From contig JBLMYS010000211.1 in the NCBI GenBank assembly GCA_050258415.1, forward strand, positions 1 through 8,229: a stretch of DNA of 8,229 nt, given 5' to 3'. A program made the translations under genes and the position numbers. Each line of letters starts with the position of its first letter. The first letter of the stretch is position 1. This document shows positions 1 to 5,285 of the stretch, piece by piece. The notes beneath the pieces are model-generated. The model was not told where the DNA came from and did no database searches. It was given only the letters and a program-made list of their open reading frames with translations. This stretch comes from JAAXKN01 sp050258415 (GTDB taxonomy: Bacteria; Bacteroidota; Ignavibacteria; Ignavibacteriales; SURF-24).

Positions 1-31
1 GCTCGGGGTACCGGATTTCCCCCTCTCCACT

Positions 32-47
32 GGGCTTCAGCCCCCGA
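32..47. repeat. Palindromic repeat copy (GGGCT-TC-AGCCC hairpin), left flank
   Basis: Five-base arms GGGCT (32-36) and AGCCC (39-43) surround a two-base TC loop, followed by CCGA. The same 16 bases (GGGCTTCAGCCCCCGA) recur exactly at 8021-8036 on the other side of the operon, in a similar CCACTGG context. The design (arms ending in CT/AG around a two-base loop) is shared by the other hairpins at both window edges, so I read it as one member of a dispersed intergenic palindrome family. Function unknown. Confidence 0.75.
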
Positions 48-60
48 TTTCCTGTCTAGG

Positions 61-89
61 AATCTGGGACTAAAGTCCCGGGATTTTTT
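61..89 (+). terminator. Hairpin plus T-run, possible terminator of an upstream gene
   Basis: Perfect six-base arms GGGACT (66-71) and AGTCCC (74-79) enclose an AA loop. The outer bases AATC/GATT can extend the stem with a wobble pair and a one-base bulge, and six T residues follow at 84-89. The shape fits a rho-independent terminator for a gene to the left of the window, but the same CT-NN-AG design is seen in the nearby repeats, so it may simply be another repeat copy. Confidence 0.4.
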
Positions 90-100
90 GATTTATAGCC

Positions 101-120
101 CCACGACCTAAAGGTCGTGG
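101..120. repeat. Perfect 9-bp inverted repeat (CCACGACCT-AA-AGGTCGTGG)
   Basis: Arms at 101-109 and 112-120 are exactly complementary with a two-base AA loop. It belongs to the same palindrome family as 7969-7988 (GACCT-TT-AGGTC). Its right arm is the first unit of the tandem array that follows. Confidence 0.8.
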
Positions 121-165
121 CTAGTCAGGTCGTGGCTAGTCAGGTCGTGGCTAGTCAGGTCGTGG
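113..165 (+). repeat. Tandem repeat, 15-bp unit, 3.5 copies
   Basis: The unit GGTCGTGGCTAGTCA is repeated exactly at 113, 128 and 143, and a last partial GGTCGTGG lies at 158-165. The first GGTCGTGG is the right arm of the hairpin at 101-120, so the array looks like an expansion of one arm plus the CTAGTCA linker. Only one left arm (101-109) exists, and each right-arm copy could pair with it in turn. I see no coding sense in it. The unit is too short, and spacers are absent, for a CRISPR array. Confidence 0.9.
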
Positions 166-245
166 CAAATTAATCCCCGAAATTGAACATATAATGAAAA
201 AATATGACATTTTATCGCGATTAATTCCCCCGGTTTTCATATTTT

Positions 246-259
246 TGCAAATTAATGCA
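246..259. promoter_or_regulatory. Candidate ARG box 1 (distal)
   Basis: TGCAA-ATTA-ATGCA matches the enterobacterial ArgR operator core TGAAT-wwww-ATTCA at 11 of 14 positions and has near-symmetric half sites. It lies upstream of the argC promoter region. Its centre is 52 bp (about five helical turns) from the next candidate at 298-311. AT-rich DNA makes chance matches fairly easy, so alone it would be weak; the series of three supports it. Confidence 0.35.
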
Positions 260-297
260 TGCCCGAAATCCCACGCCAAAAAAATATTCCTTTTTCA

Positions 298-311
298 TGC
301 ATAAATATGCG
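298..311. promoter_or_regulatory. Candidate ARG box 2
   Basis: TGCAT-AAAT-ATGCG matches the ArgR operator core TGAAT-wwww-ATTCA at 11 of 14 positions. Inside it, GCATA-AA-TATGC (299-310) is a perfect inverted repeat. Its centre is 31 bp (about three helical turns) upstream of box 3, so both would lie on the same face of the helix. An argR gene in the same operon makes an ArgR operator here plausible. Confidence 0.45.
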
Positions 312-326
312 CCTAATAAGAATAAT

Positions 327-348
327 TATGTATAATAATGCATTATTA
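327..348. promoter_or_regulatory. Candidate ARG box 3 with 16-bp perfect palindrome
   Basis: TGTAT-AATA-ATGCA (329-342) matches the ArgR operator core TGAAT-wwww-ATTCA at 12 of 14 positions, and the outer flanking positions are also A/T. Overlapping it is a perfect 16-bp palindrome, TAATAATGCATTATTA (333-348). The site covers a perfect TATAAT (331-336) and ends just before TTGACA (351), so a protein bound here would block either promoter. This is the best operator candidate in the window. Confidence 0.55.
331..336 (+). promoter_or_regulatory. Candidate promoter P1, -10 box TATAAT
   Basis: A perfect TATAAT preceded by TG (329-330). No good -35 hexamer lies 16-18 bp upstream, so this would rely on the -10 region. 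A start point near 343 would include the ribosome-binding sequence and ATG of the possible leader peptide at 381. It is fully overlapped by candidate ARG box 3. Confidence 0.35.
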
Positions 349-350
349 AT

Positions 351-379
351 TTGACAAATCTGCATAAAGGCCATATTTT
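351..379 (+). promoter_or_regulatory. Candidate promoter P2, TTGACA-17-TATTTT
   Basis: A perfect -35 TTGACA (351-356) is followed after 17 bp by TATTTT (374-379), which matches TATAAT at four of six positions. Transcription would begin around 386, leaving a leader of about 175 nt before argC. It lies three bases downstream of the 16-bp palindrome, the expected geometry for a repressed biosynthetic operon. Which of P1 and P2 is used cannot be decided from sequence; use of P2 would exclude the ATG at 381. Confidence 0.5.
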
Positions 380-380
380 T

Positions 381-407
381 ATGTATATGAAATTCAGACT
401 TATACAT
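381..407. repeat. Inverted repeat ATGTATA/TATACAT around TGAAATTCA
   Basis: Exact seven-base arms ATGTATA (381-387) and TATACAT (401-407) are separated by 13 bases, which include the symmetric TGAAATTCA (388-396). Half sites TGTAT (382-386) and ATTCA (392-396) resemble an ARG box, but with a five-base rather than four-base spacer. It sits at the predicted start of transcription and on the start of the possible leader ORF, so it could be an additional operator or an RNA hairpin. Confidence 0.35.
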
Positions 408-479
408 ATTACTAAATCAGAACATTCTTGCAGCAAGCATTCCTGCATCCGTCTTCTACGACGACCTATCAGGGCCTAG
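381..479 (+). CDS. Possible arginine-rich leader peptide upstream of argC (32 aa)
   Basis: An ATG at 381, with AAAGG (366-370) ten bases upstream, opens a 32-codon frame ending in TAG at 477-479, about 80 nt before argC. The last eleven residues read CIRLLRRPIRA, with Arg at 24, 27, 28 and 31; another Arg is at 6. Arg 27-28 are a tandem CGA-CGA pair. By my count CGA occurs once (argR Arg94) among 77 Arg codons in the seven operon genes. This resembles leader peptides that sense the end-product amino acid through ribosome pausing. Against it: I find no convincing terminator/antiterminator between 479 and 560, and promoter P2 would start transcription after the 381 ATG (387 is an in-frame ATG). 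A frame this short can occur by chance. Confidence 0.3.
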   Translation: MYMKFRLIHITKSEHSCSKHSCIRLLRRPIRA

Positions 480-559
480 CACAAGCTTCACCGGTTCATA
501 CTAACGTTTTATTCTATTTACATATTTACTTTTTTTATTTTCAGGAGAACAGATCCTTA

Positions 560-1597
560 ATGATTTCTATTGGAATTATTGGCGGCAGCGGCTATACAGG
601 AAAAAAATTAGTCGAAATTTTAACTTCGCACCCTTACGTGGGCAGCTTTACTATTTATGGTAACTCTACGGCAGGGCAAACCCTGTATTCGGTTTTCCCC
701 GACCTTTACGGGAAAACACCCGACAGCGTTATTCTCCCGGCTGAAAACGTATCCTGTGAACACGACCTTTATTTCCTTGCCCTTCCACACGGAGAGGCCC
801 TTAAGTTTGTACCTCAGCTCCTGGAAAATAATAAGAAGGTTATTGACCTGGGCGGAGACTACAGGCTCGACAAAGAAGAAGTTTATGAGAAGTGGTACAA
901 GCTTAAACATACCTCACCCATGCTCCTGAAGGATAAGCTCTACGGACTTGCGGACTTTATTGAGGCAAATGAATACGACGGGGTTAATTTGGTCGCAAAC
1001 CCGGGCTGCTACCCTACGGCAACACTCCTGTCACTGCTTCCAATTGTTTCAAAGTTCAGTGAGGATATACTCTCGGTAAGTACAGTAGCATACTCCGGCA
1101 CGAGCGGGGCGGGAAAATCTGCTAAAACCGATATGCTTATGTCTGAAATGGACGGCAACGTGAGAGCTTATAACGTTAACGGCCACCGCCATCAGCCCGA
1201 GGTGCTGCAGATGCTCGGTAAGAACGGGTTTAATTCACCCTATTCATTTACAACGCACCTTCTTCCTGCTGCAACAGGAATTTATGCTACCTCTTCAATC
1301 CATCTGAAGAAGGATATCTCTGAAAAGGATGTTTTAAGTGAATACGAAAATAAATACGCCAATTCAAACTTCGTAAGACTTCGCAACGTTCCGCCAAACC
1401 TCAGCTGGGTGGTAGGGACAAATTTCTGCGACATAAATGTATCGGTTTCAAACAGGGTCGTTGTCGTTACATCAACCATCGACAACCTCGTAAAAGGCAC
1501 TGCCGGACAGGCAGTGCAGAACATGAACAAATTATTCAACTTTGACGAAAGACTGGGGATATTACACACGGGAGAAAAAAATGTATCAATTTATTGA
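560..1597 (+). CDS. argC: N-acetyl-gamma-glutamyl-phosphate reductase
   Basis: ArgC reduces N-acetylglutamyl 5-phosphate with NADPH to N-acetylglutamate 5-semialdehyde, the third step of cytoplasmic arginine synthesis. The 345-residue product has the usual length. Visible motifs are the N-terminal nucleotide-binding GGSGYTG (residues 8-14), NPGCYPT (147-153) with the catalytic Cys150, GTSGAGK (180-186), GHRHQPE (208-214) with the active-site His, and the C-terminal KGTAGQAVQNMN (312-323). I chose ATG 560 because AGGAGA lies at 543-548 and the dinucleotide-binding strand starts at once. The frame stays open upstream to a TTG at 428, but those 44 residues look like translated leader DNA. It is the first gene of the operon. 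The last dozen residues (LHTGEKNVSIY) extend past the conserved end and overlap the argJ ribosome binding site and start. Confidence 0.97.
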   Translation: MISIGIIGGSGYTGKKLVEILTSHPYVGSFTIYGNSTAGQTLYSVFPDLYGKTPDSVILPAENVSCEHDLYFLALPHGEALKFVPQLLENNKKVIDLGGDYRLDKEEVYEKWYKLKHTSPMLLKDKLYGLADFIEANEYDGVNLVANPGCYPTATLLSLLPIVSKFSEDILSVSTVAYSGTSGAGKSAKTDMLMSEMDGNVRAYNVNGHRHQPEVLQMLGKNGFNSPYSFTTHLLPAATGIYATSSIHLKKDISEKDVLSEYENKYANSNFVRLRNVPPNLSWVVGTNFCDINVSVSNRVVVVTSTIDNLVKGTAGQAVQNMNKLFNFDERLGILHTGEKNVSIY

Positions 1598-2786
1598 AAA
1601 CGGAACAGTAACAACCGTTAAGGGCTTTAAGGCGGCAGGCATCCACTGCGGCATCAAAAAAAGAAAGAAAGATCTTGCTTTAATATATTCCGAACTTCCA
1701 TGCTCGGCAGCCGGAACATTTACAATAAATAAAGTTAAAGCCGCACCGCTTCTTATTTCTAAAAAAGCAATCGGCGGCAAAAAACCGGTTAAGGCCGTCC
1801 TGGTTAACTCCGGAAATGCAAATGCATGCACAGGCGATGAAGGCCATAATGATGCAAAAATTACTCAGAAACACTGCGCTGAACTCTTAGCGATCAAACC
1901 ATCCGAAGTGCTCATAAGCTCAACCGGCGTTATTGGCAAAAGACTTCCTATGGATACATTCCTTTCTGGAATTGATAAGATCGTTCCCCATCTTTCTGAA
2001 GAAGGCGGTCTCGATGCCGCACAGGCAATTATGACTACCGATAAGAAAATGAAATCTTATGCCGTCAGGGTTAAGCTTGAAGAAGGATCAGTTAAAATTG
2101 GCGCCATTTGCAAGGGAAGCGGAATGATTATGCCTAATATGGCAACAATGCTCGGCTTTATTACAACCGACGCGAAAATAAGCCAGGCCCTCCTGCAGAA
2201 GATGCTTAAGAAATCAGTTCAGAATTCTTTCAATAAGATTTCTGTCGACGGCGAGACCTCTACAAACGATATGGTTGTCGTACTTGCCAACGGTCACTCG
2301 GAAATAAACATTAAGGCCGGCTCAAAGAATGAAGCGCTCTTCCAGGAGGCACTCGATGCCCTCACGAAGAAAATGGCTAAGGCAATCGTCTCCGACGGCG
2401 AAGGCGCAACAAAACTTGTTACAATAAACGTCACTGGCGCAAAGACGGAAAAGGATGCCGACCTTATCGGAAAGTCTGTCGCAAATTCGGCTCTCGTTAA
2501 AACAGCAATCTATGGGCGCGATGCCAACTGGGGAAGAATAATGTCTGCTGCCGGAATGAGCGGCGCGAAACTGGACCCCACTAAGATGAGCATCAGCTTC
2601 GACAAGGTGCCTGTACTCCTTCCGGGCTACAAGATTGTTCTCGATGAGGCAAAGGCGCTCGAGGTTCTCTCTAAAGATGAATTTGAAATAAATATCAGTC
2701 TTCAATCCGGAAAGAAGACGGCTACATGGTGGACATGCGACTTCACAGAAGAATATATTAAAATAAATGCTGATTACAGGACATAA
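1581..2786 (+). CDS. argJ: Glutamate N-acetyltransferase (ornithine acetyltransferase), self-cleaving
   Basis: ArgJ transfers the acetyl group of N-acetylornithine to glutamate, releasing ornithine and recycling acetate in the cyclic pathway. Some members also make N-acetylglutamate from acetyl-CoA, and sequence alone does not settle which type this is. The 401-residue product is full length. Key features: NSGNANACTG (76-85), the oxyanion-hole segment STGVIG (114-119, Thr115-Gly116), the self-cleavage site in KGSGMIMPNMATMLGF between Ala188 and Thr189 (Thr189 becomes the N-terminal nucleophile of the beta chain), VDGETSTND (222-230), YGRDANWGRI (311-320) and the typical C-terminus INADYRT. 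ATG 1581 is preceded by GGGAG (1570-1574). It overlaps the end of argC by 17 nt, so the two are probably translationally coupled. An upstream in-frame TTG at 1542 has no support. Confidence 0.97.
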   Translation: MYQFIENGTVTTVKGFKAAGIHCGIKKRKKDLALIYSELPCSAAGTFTINKVKAAPLLISKKAIGGKKPVKAVLVNSGNANACTGDEGHNDAKITQKHCAELLAIKPSEVLISSTGVIGKRLPMDTFLSGIDKIVPHLSEEGGLDAAQAIMTTDKKMKSYAVRVKLEEGSVKIGAICKGSGMIMPNMATMLGFITTDAKISQALLQKMLKKSVQNSFNKISVDGETSTNDMVVVLANGHSEINIKAGSKNEALFQEALDALTKKMAKAIVSDGEGATKLVTINVTGAKTEKDADLIGKSVANSALVKTAIYGRDANWGRIMSAAGMSGAKLDPTKMSISFDKVPVLLPGYKIVLDEAKALEVLSKDEFEINISLQSGKKTATWWTCDFTEEYIKINADYRT

Positions 2787-2795
2787 GGAGAGGAG
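2786..2795 (+). promoter_or_regulatory. Doubled Shine-Dalgarno AGGAGAGGAG before argB
   Basis: Two consecutive AGGAG cores (2786-2790 and 2791-2795) lie three bases before the argB ATG at 2799. The first overlaps the last base of the argJ stop codon. The first core gives the more usual spacing of eight bases. This fixes the argB start and suggests efficient initiation. Confidence 0.8.
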
Positions 2796-2798
2796 AAA

Positions 2799-3584
2799 AT
2801 GAAGATAGCTGTATTGAAAATAAGCGGAAAGGCATTAAATGATGTGCTTACCGATGATGCCTGGGTCAACTCAATTAAATCACTGCAGAATAACTACGGC
2901 GGCGTCGTTATAGTCCACGGCGCGGGAAGAACTATTTCTGAGTGGTCAAATGCTCTGGGACTTGAAGTAAAATTCCATAACGGGCAGAGGGTAACCTCGG
3001 CTGGCATTATGGAAGTGGTTGCCGCCGTGCAGGCAGGCGTCCTCAATGCAAAAATCGTTAGCCGCCTTATTACGGCCGGTATAAATGCCGTGGGACTTAC
3101 AGGAATTGACAGAAACACATTCGTTGCGGAAAATGTGAACAAAGACCTGGGCTTTGTTGGCGTGCCCAGACAGGTTAATTCAACCGGCTGGATCGAAGAG
3201 CTCCTGAACAAAAATATTGTCCCGGTTTTCTCCAGCGTCTGCCGTGACTTTGAGGGCAACCTCATGAACGTAAATGCCGACTTCTTTACTGAAATTCTGG
3301 CCGAGTCACTTAAGGCCGATTCTGTATTCTTCGTTTCCGATGTACAGGGCGTAAAACTTGGCGGCTCTTTTCAGCACTTGATAGATGAAGGTAAAATTGC
3401 CGAAGGAATTAATAACGGCGAAATTACAGATGGTATGATCCCAAAGCTCAATAGCTGCGTGGAATTATTAAATAAAGGAATTAATAAAATCTGGATTGGA
3501 TCAAAGAATCCCGAGGAGATGACAAATGAGAACAACAGCACTAAGGGCGGTAGCGGAACCTGGGTCGTCCAGCATTCAGCCTGA
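2799..3584 (+). CDS. argB: Acetylglutamate kinase
   Basis: ArgB phosphorylates N-acetylglutamate with ATP, the second and usually committed step. The 261-residue protein is an amino-acid-kinase fold close in size to the E. coli enzyme. Residues matching known catalytic or binding positions are Lys7 in KISGK (7-11), the HGAG loop (40-43), Arg64 in GQRVT (62-66), NVNAD (157-161), SDVQGV (180-185) and Lys216 in DGMIPK (211-216). The usual HGGG loop reads HGAG here. The protein begins directly with the first beta strand and lacks the N-terminal helix of arginine-inhibited hexameric kinases, so it is probably not feedback-inhibited by arginine (inference). The conserved C-terminal GTWV is at 253-256. 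The final 59 nt overlap argD in another frame, and the argD ribosome binding site lies inside argB. Confidence 0.95.
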   Translation: MKIAVLKISGKALNDVLTDDAWVNSIKSLQNNYGGVVIVHGAGRTISEWSNALGLEVKFHNGQRVTSAGIMEVVAAVQAGVLNAKIVSRLITAGINAVGLTGIDRNTFVAENVNKDLGFVGVPRQVNSTGWIEELLNKNIVPVFSSVCRDFEGNLMNVNADFFTEILAESLKADSVFFVSDVQGVKLGGSFQHLIDEGKIAEGINNGEITDGMIPKLNSCVELLNKGINKIWIGSKNPEEMTNENNSTKGGSGTWVVQHSA

Positions 3585-4773
3585 AAATATTATACAGGAA
3601 AAACAACATAAAGAAAATAAACCGGCAGCAACTAAAGCTCTCTTACAGAACTATTCACGCTACGGCGTTGAATTTGCAAAAGGCAGCGGCGCTTACCTCT
3701 GGGATACCAAAGGAAAGAAGTACCTCGATTTCCTGAGCGGAATTGCCGTTACTGGCTTCGGCCACAACCACCCCGTAATTAAAAAAGCGGTCGAAGACCA
3801 GCTTAATAACTTGTGGCATGTATCAAACCTGTTCGAAGCCTCCGGCCAGGAATCACTTGCCTCAAAGCTGGCTGAGAAGTCCGGCCTTTCAAGCGTGTTC
3901 TTCTGCAACTCAGGCACCGAGGCAAATGAGGCTGCAATAAAGTTTGCAAGAAAGTGGGGCAAAGGAAGAAGCCATATTATAACAGCCGTTGGAGGATTCC
4001 ACGGAAGAACCATGGGAAGTATGTCGGCTACAGGACAGTATAAGGTATGGGACGGATTTCAACCCCTGACTCCCGGCTTCAGCTATCTCCCTTTCGGCGA
4101 TAGCAGTGTGCTTGAAGACGCATACGACAGAAACCTCGTGGCCGTAATGGTGGAACCCATACAGGGCGAAAGCGGCATTATAGTGCCTCCAAAAGGTTAC
4201 CTCAAAGCCTTAAGAGAATTCTGCGACAGGCACGACCTTCTGCTCATATTGGATGAAGTGCAGACAGGCATGGGAAGAACAGGAAAATTCTTTGCCCACC
4301 AGTGGGAAGAGCTAAAACCCGACATCATTACAGTTGCAAAAGGAATTGCAAACGGAATTCCCCTTGGAGCCGCAATCTGCAGTGAAAGAGTTGCTAAAGA
4401 AATTACTCCCGGATGCCACGGCTCAACATTCGGTGGCAACCCCCTGGCAGTTGCAGCAGCTAATGAAGTTGTCGACCTCCTGGATGGTGAAACCCTCTTA
4501 AAGATCGAACGCCTCGGAAATATGCTCATGAATGCAATTGAATCACTGCATTTGGAATCGATAAAAGCCATACGCGGCAAAGGCCTTTTAATCGGCCTTG
4601 AACTCACTGAAGGCTTCTCGGCAAAAAATGCCGCAAAGAAACTCCTTGAAAAGGGAGTCATAGTCGGCACATCGGGCGATACCGTAATAAGAGTGCTTCC
4701 GCCTTTTGTTATTTCTATGGAAGAGATTGTGGCATTTACACAAACTCTTAATGAAGTGCTCAACGAAAACTAA
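3526..4773 (+). CDS. argD: Acetylornithine aminotransferase (PLP, class III)
   Basis: ArgD transaminates N-acetylglutamate semialdehyde with glutamate to N-acetylornithine, using pyridoxal phosphate. Many ArgD proteins also serve lysine synthesis as succinyl-diaminopimelate aminotransferase. The 415-residue product shows YLWDTKGKKYLDFLSG (57-72), NSGTEANE (128-135), GGFHGRT (156-162), EPIQGE (210-215), DEVQTG (243-248) with the cofactor-binding Asp244, Lys272 in VAKGIANG as the Schiff-base lysine, and HGSTFGGNPLA (298-308). ATG 3526 has GAGGAG (3513-3518) seven bases upstream. No other ATG, GTG or TTG occurs in frame before the conserved core, so the 59-nt overlap with argB is forced. The first 35 or so residues are a polar, non-conserved extension, partly encoded by the overlap. 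The gene context favours the arginine role. Confidence 0.96.
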   Translation: MRTTALRAVAEPGSSSIQPENIIQEKQHKENKPAATKALLQNYSRYGVEFAKGSGAYLWDTKGKKYLDFLSGIAVTGFGHNHPVIKKAVEDQLNNLWHVSNLFEASGQESLASKLAEKSGLSSVFFCNSGTEANEAAIKFARKWGKGRSHIITAVGGFHGRTMGSMSATGQYKVWDGFQPLTPGFSYLPFGDSSVLEDAYDRNLVAVMVEPIQGESGIIVPPKGYLKALREFCDRHDLLLILDEVQTGMGRTGKFFAHQWEELKPDIITVAKGIANGIPLGAAICSERVAKEITPGCHGSTFGGNPLAVAAANEVVDLLDGETLLKIERLGNMLMNAIESLHLESIKAIRGKGLLIGLELTEGFSAKNAAKKLLEKGVIVGTSGDTVIRVLPPFVISMEEIVAFTQTLNEVLNEN

Positions 4774-4800
4774 ATCTAATTATCTTAACTGGTAAAATAT

Positions 4801-5268
4801 ATGTCTGCAAAACTTAAAAGACAGAACAGAATTAAAGAAATACTAAACAACAAATCCATCTCCAATCACGAGGATATGCTCAAAATCCTCGAGAAAGAAG
4901 AGATACATATTACACAGGCTACCTTAAGCCGCGACTTCGCGGAGCTTGGGGTAATCCGTACCTTTACAGATACAGGTACACGTTACACCCTTAATCTTTA
5001 TGAATCGGGCAAGCAGATTGCACGTCTTATAGGATTTGAAATCCTGAACGTTGAGAACAACGAATCGATGATCGTAATCCGAACGCTTGCCGGAAGGGCA
5101 CAGGGCGTGGCTCATTATATAGACCGCCTGAACCGTGTTGAAATACTTGGCACCGTTGGTGGCGACGATACGGTAATTGTAATTCCAAATTCACACAAAA
5201 ATGTAGATAAAGTTGTTGCGCTGATAAAGAATATGATGATGCAGCAACCGGACTTTAAACTTAAATAG
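4801..5268 (+). CDS. argR: Arginine repressor ArgR
   Basis: ArgR is the arginine-responsive DNA-binding regulator of arginine genes; it acts as a hexamer with arginine as co-repressor. The 155-residue product has the N-terminal winged helix with the recognition segment ITQATLSRDFAELGVIR (37-53; Ser43-Arg44 contact DNA in relatives). Its C-terminal oligomerisation and arginine-binding domain carries AGRAQGVAHYID (97-108) and GTVGGDDT (117-124; the Asp pair binds arginine). It lies 27 nt after argD and 14 nt before argG, so it is probably co-transcribed with its targets and autoregulated through the sites near 246-348. No Shine-Dalgarno sequence is visible before the ATG (only CTGGTAAAATAT), unlike most neighbours, so it may be made at a lower level. 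It holds the only in-frame CGA codon (Arg94) of the seven main genes. Confidence 0.96.
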   Translation: MSAKLKRQNRIKEILNNKSISNHEDMLKILEKEEIHITQATLSRDFAELGVIRTFTDTGTRYTLNLYESGKQIARLIGFEILNVENNESMIVIRTLAGRAQGVAHYIDRLNRVEILGTVGGDDTVIVIPNSHKNVDKVVALIKNMMMQQPDFKLK

Positions 5269-5285
5269 GGAGAATAGATCAATTG
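5268..5285 (+). promoter_or_regulatory. Ribosome binding site that decides the argG TTG start
   Basis: GGGAGA (5268-5273) begins on the last base of the argR stop codon and lies nine bases before TTG at 5283. Together with the ATP-loop position, this supports the non-ATG start. Confidence 0.8.

Noticed and set aside
113..165. Short CRISPR array
   Set aside because: The units are contiguous 15-mers without variable spacers, and no cas gene is present.
428..559. N-terminal extension of argC from a TTG codon at 428
   Set aside because: The 44 extra residues resemble no ArgC sequence, include a stretch translated from a T-rich leader, and the ATG at 560 has a good ribosome binding site directly before the conserved nucleotide-binding motif.
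480..559. Attenuator terminator between the leader ORF and argC
   Set aside because: There is a T-rich tract (about 526-542) but no GC-rich stem before it; the small hairpin CGTC/GACG at 450-463 is too weak and too far upstream.
1542..1580. N-terminal extension of argJ from a TTG codon at 1542
   Set aside because: It would lie deep inside argC with no ribosome binding site, whereas ATG 1581 has GGGAG six bases upstream and fits the family start.
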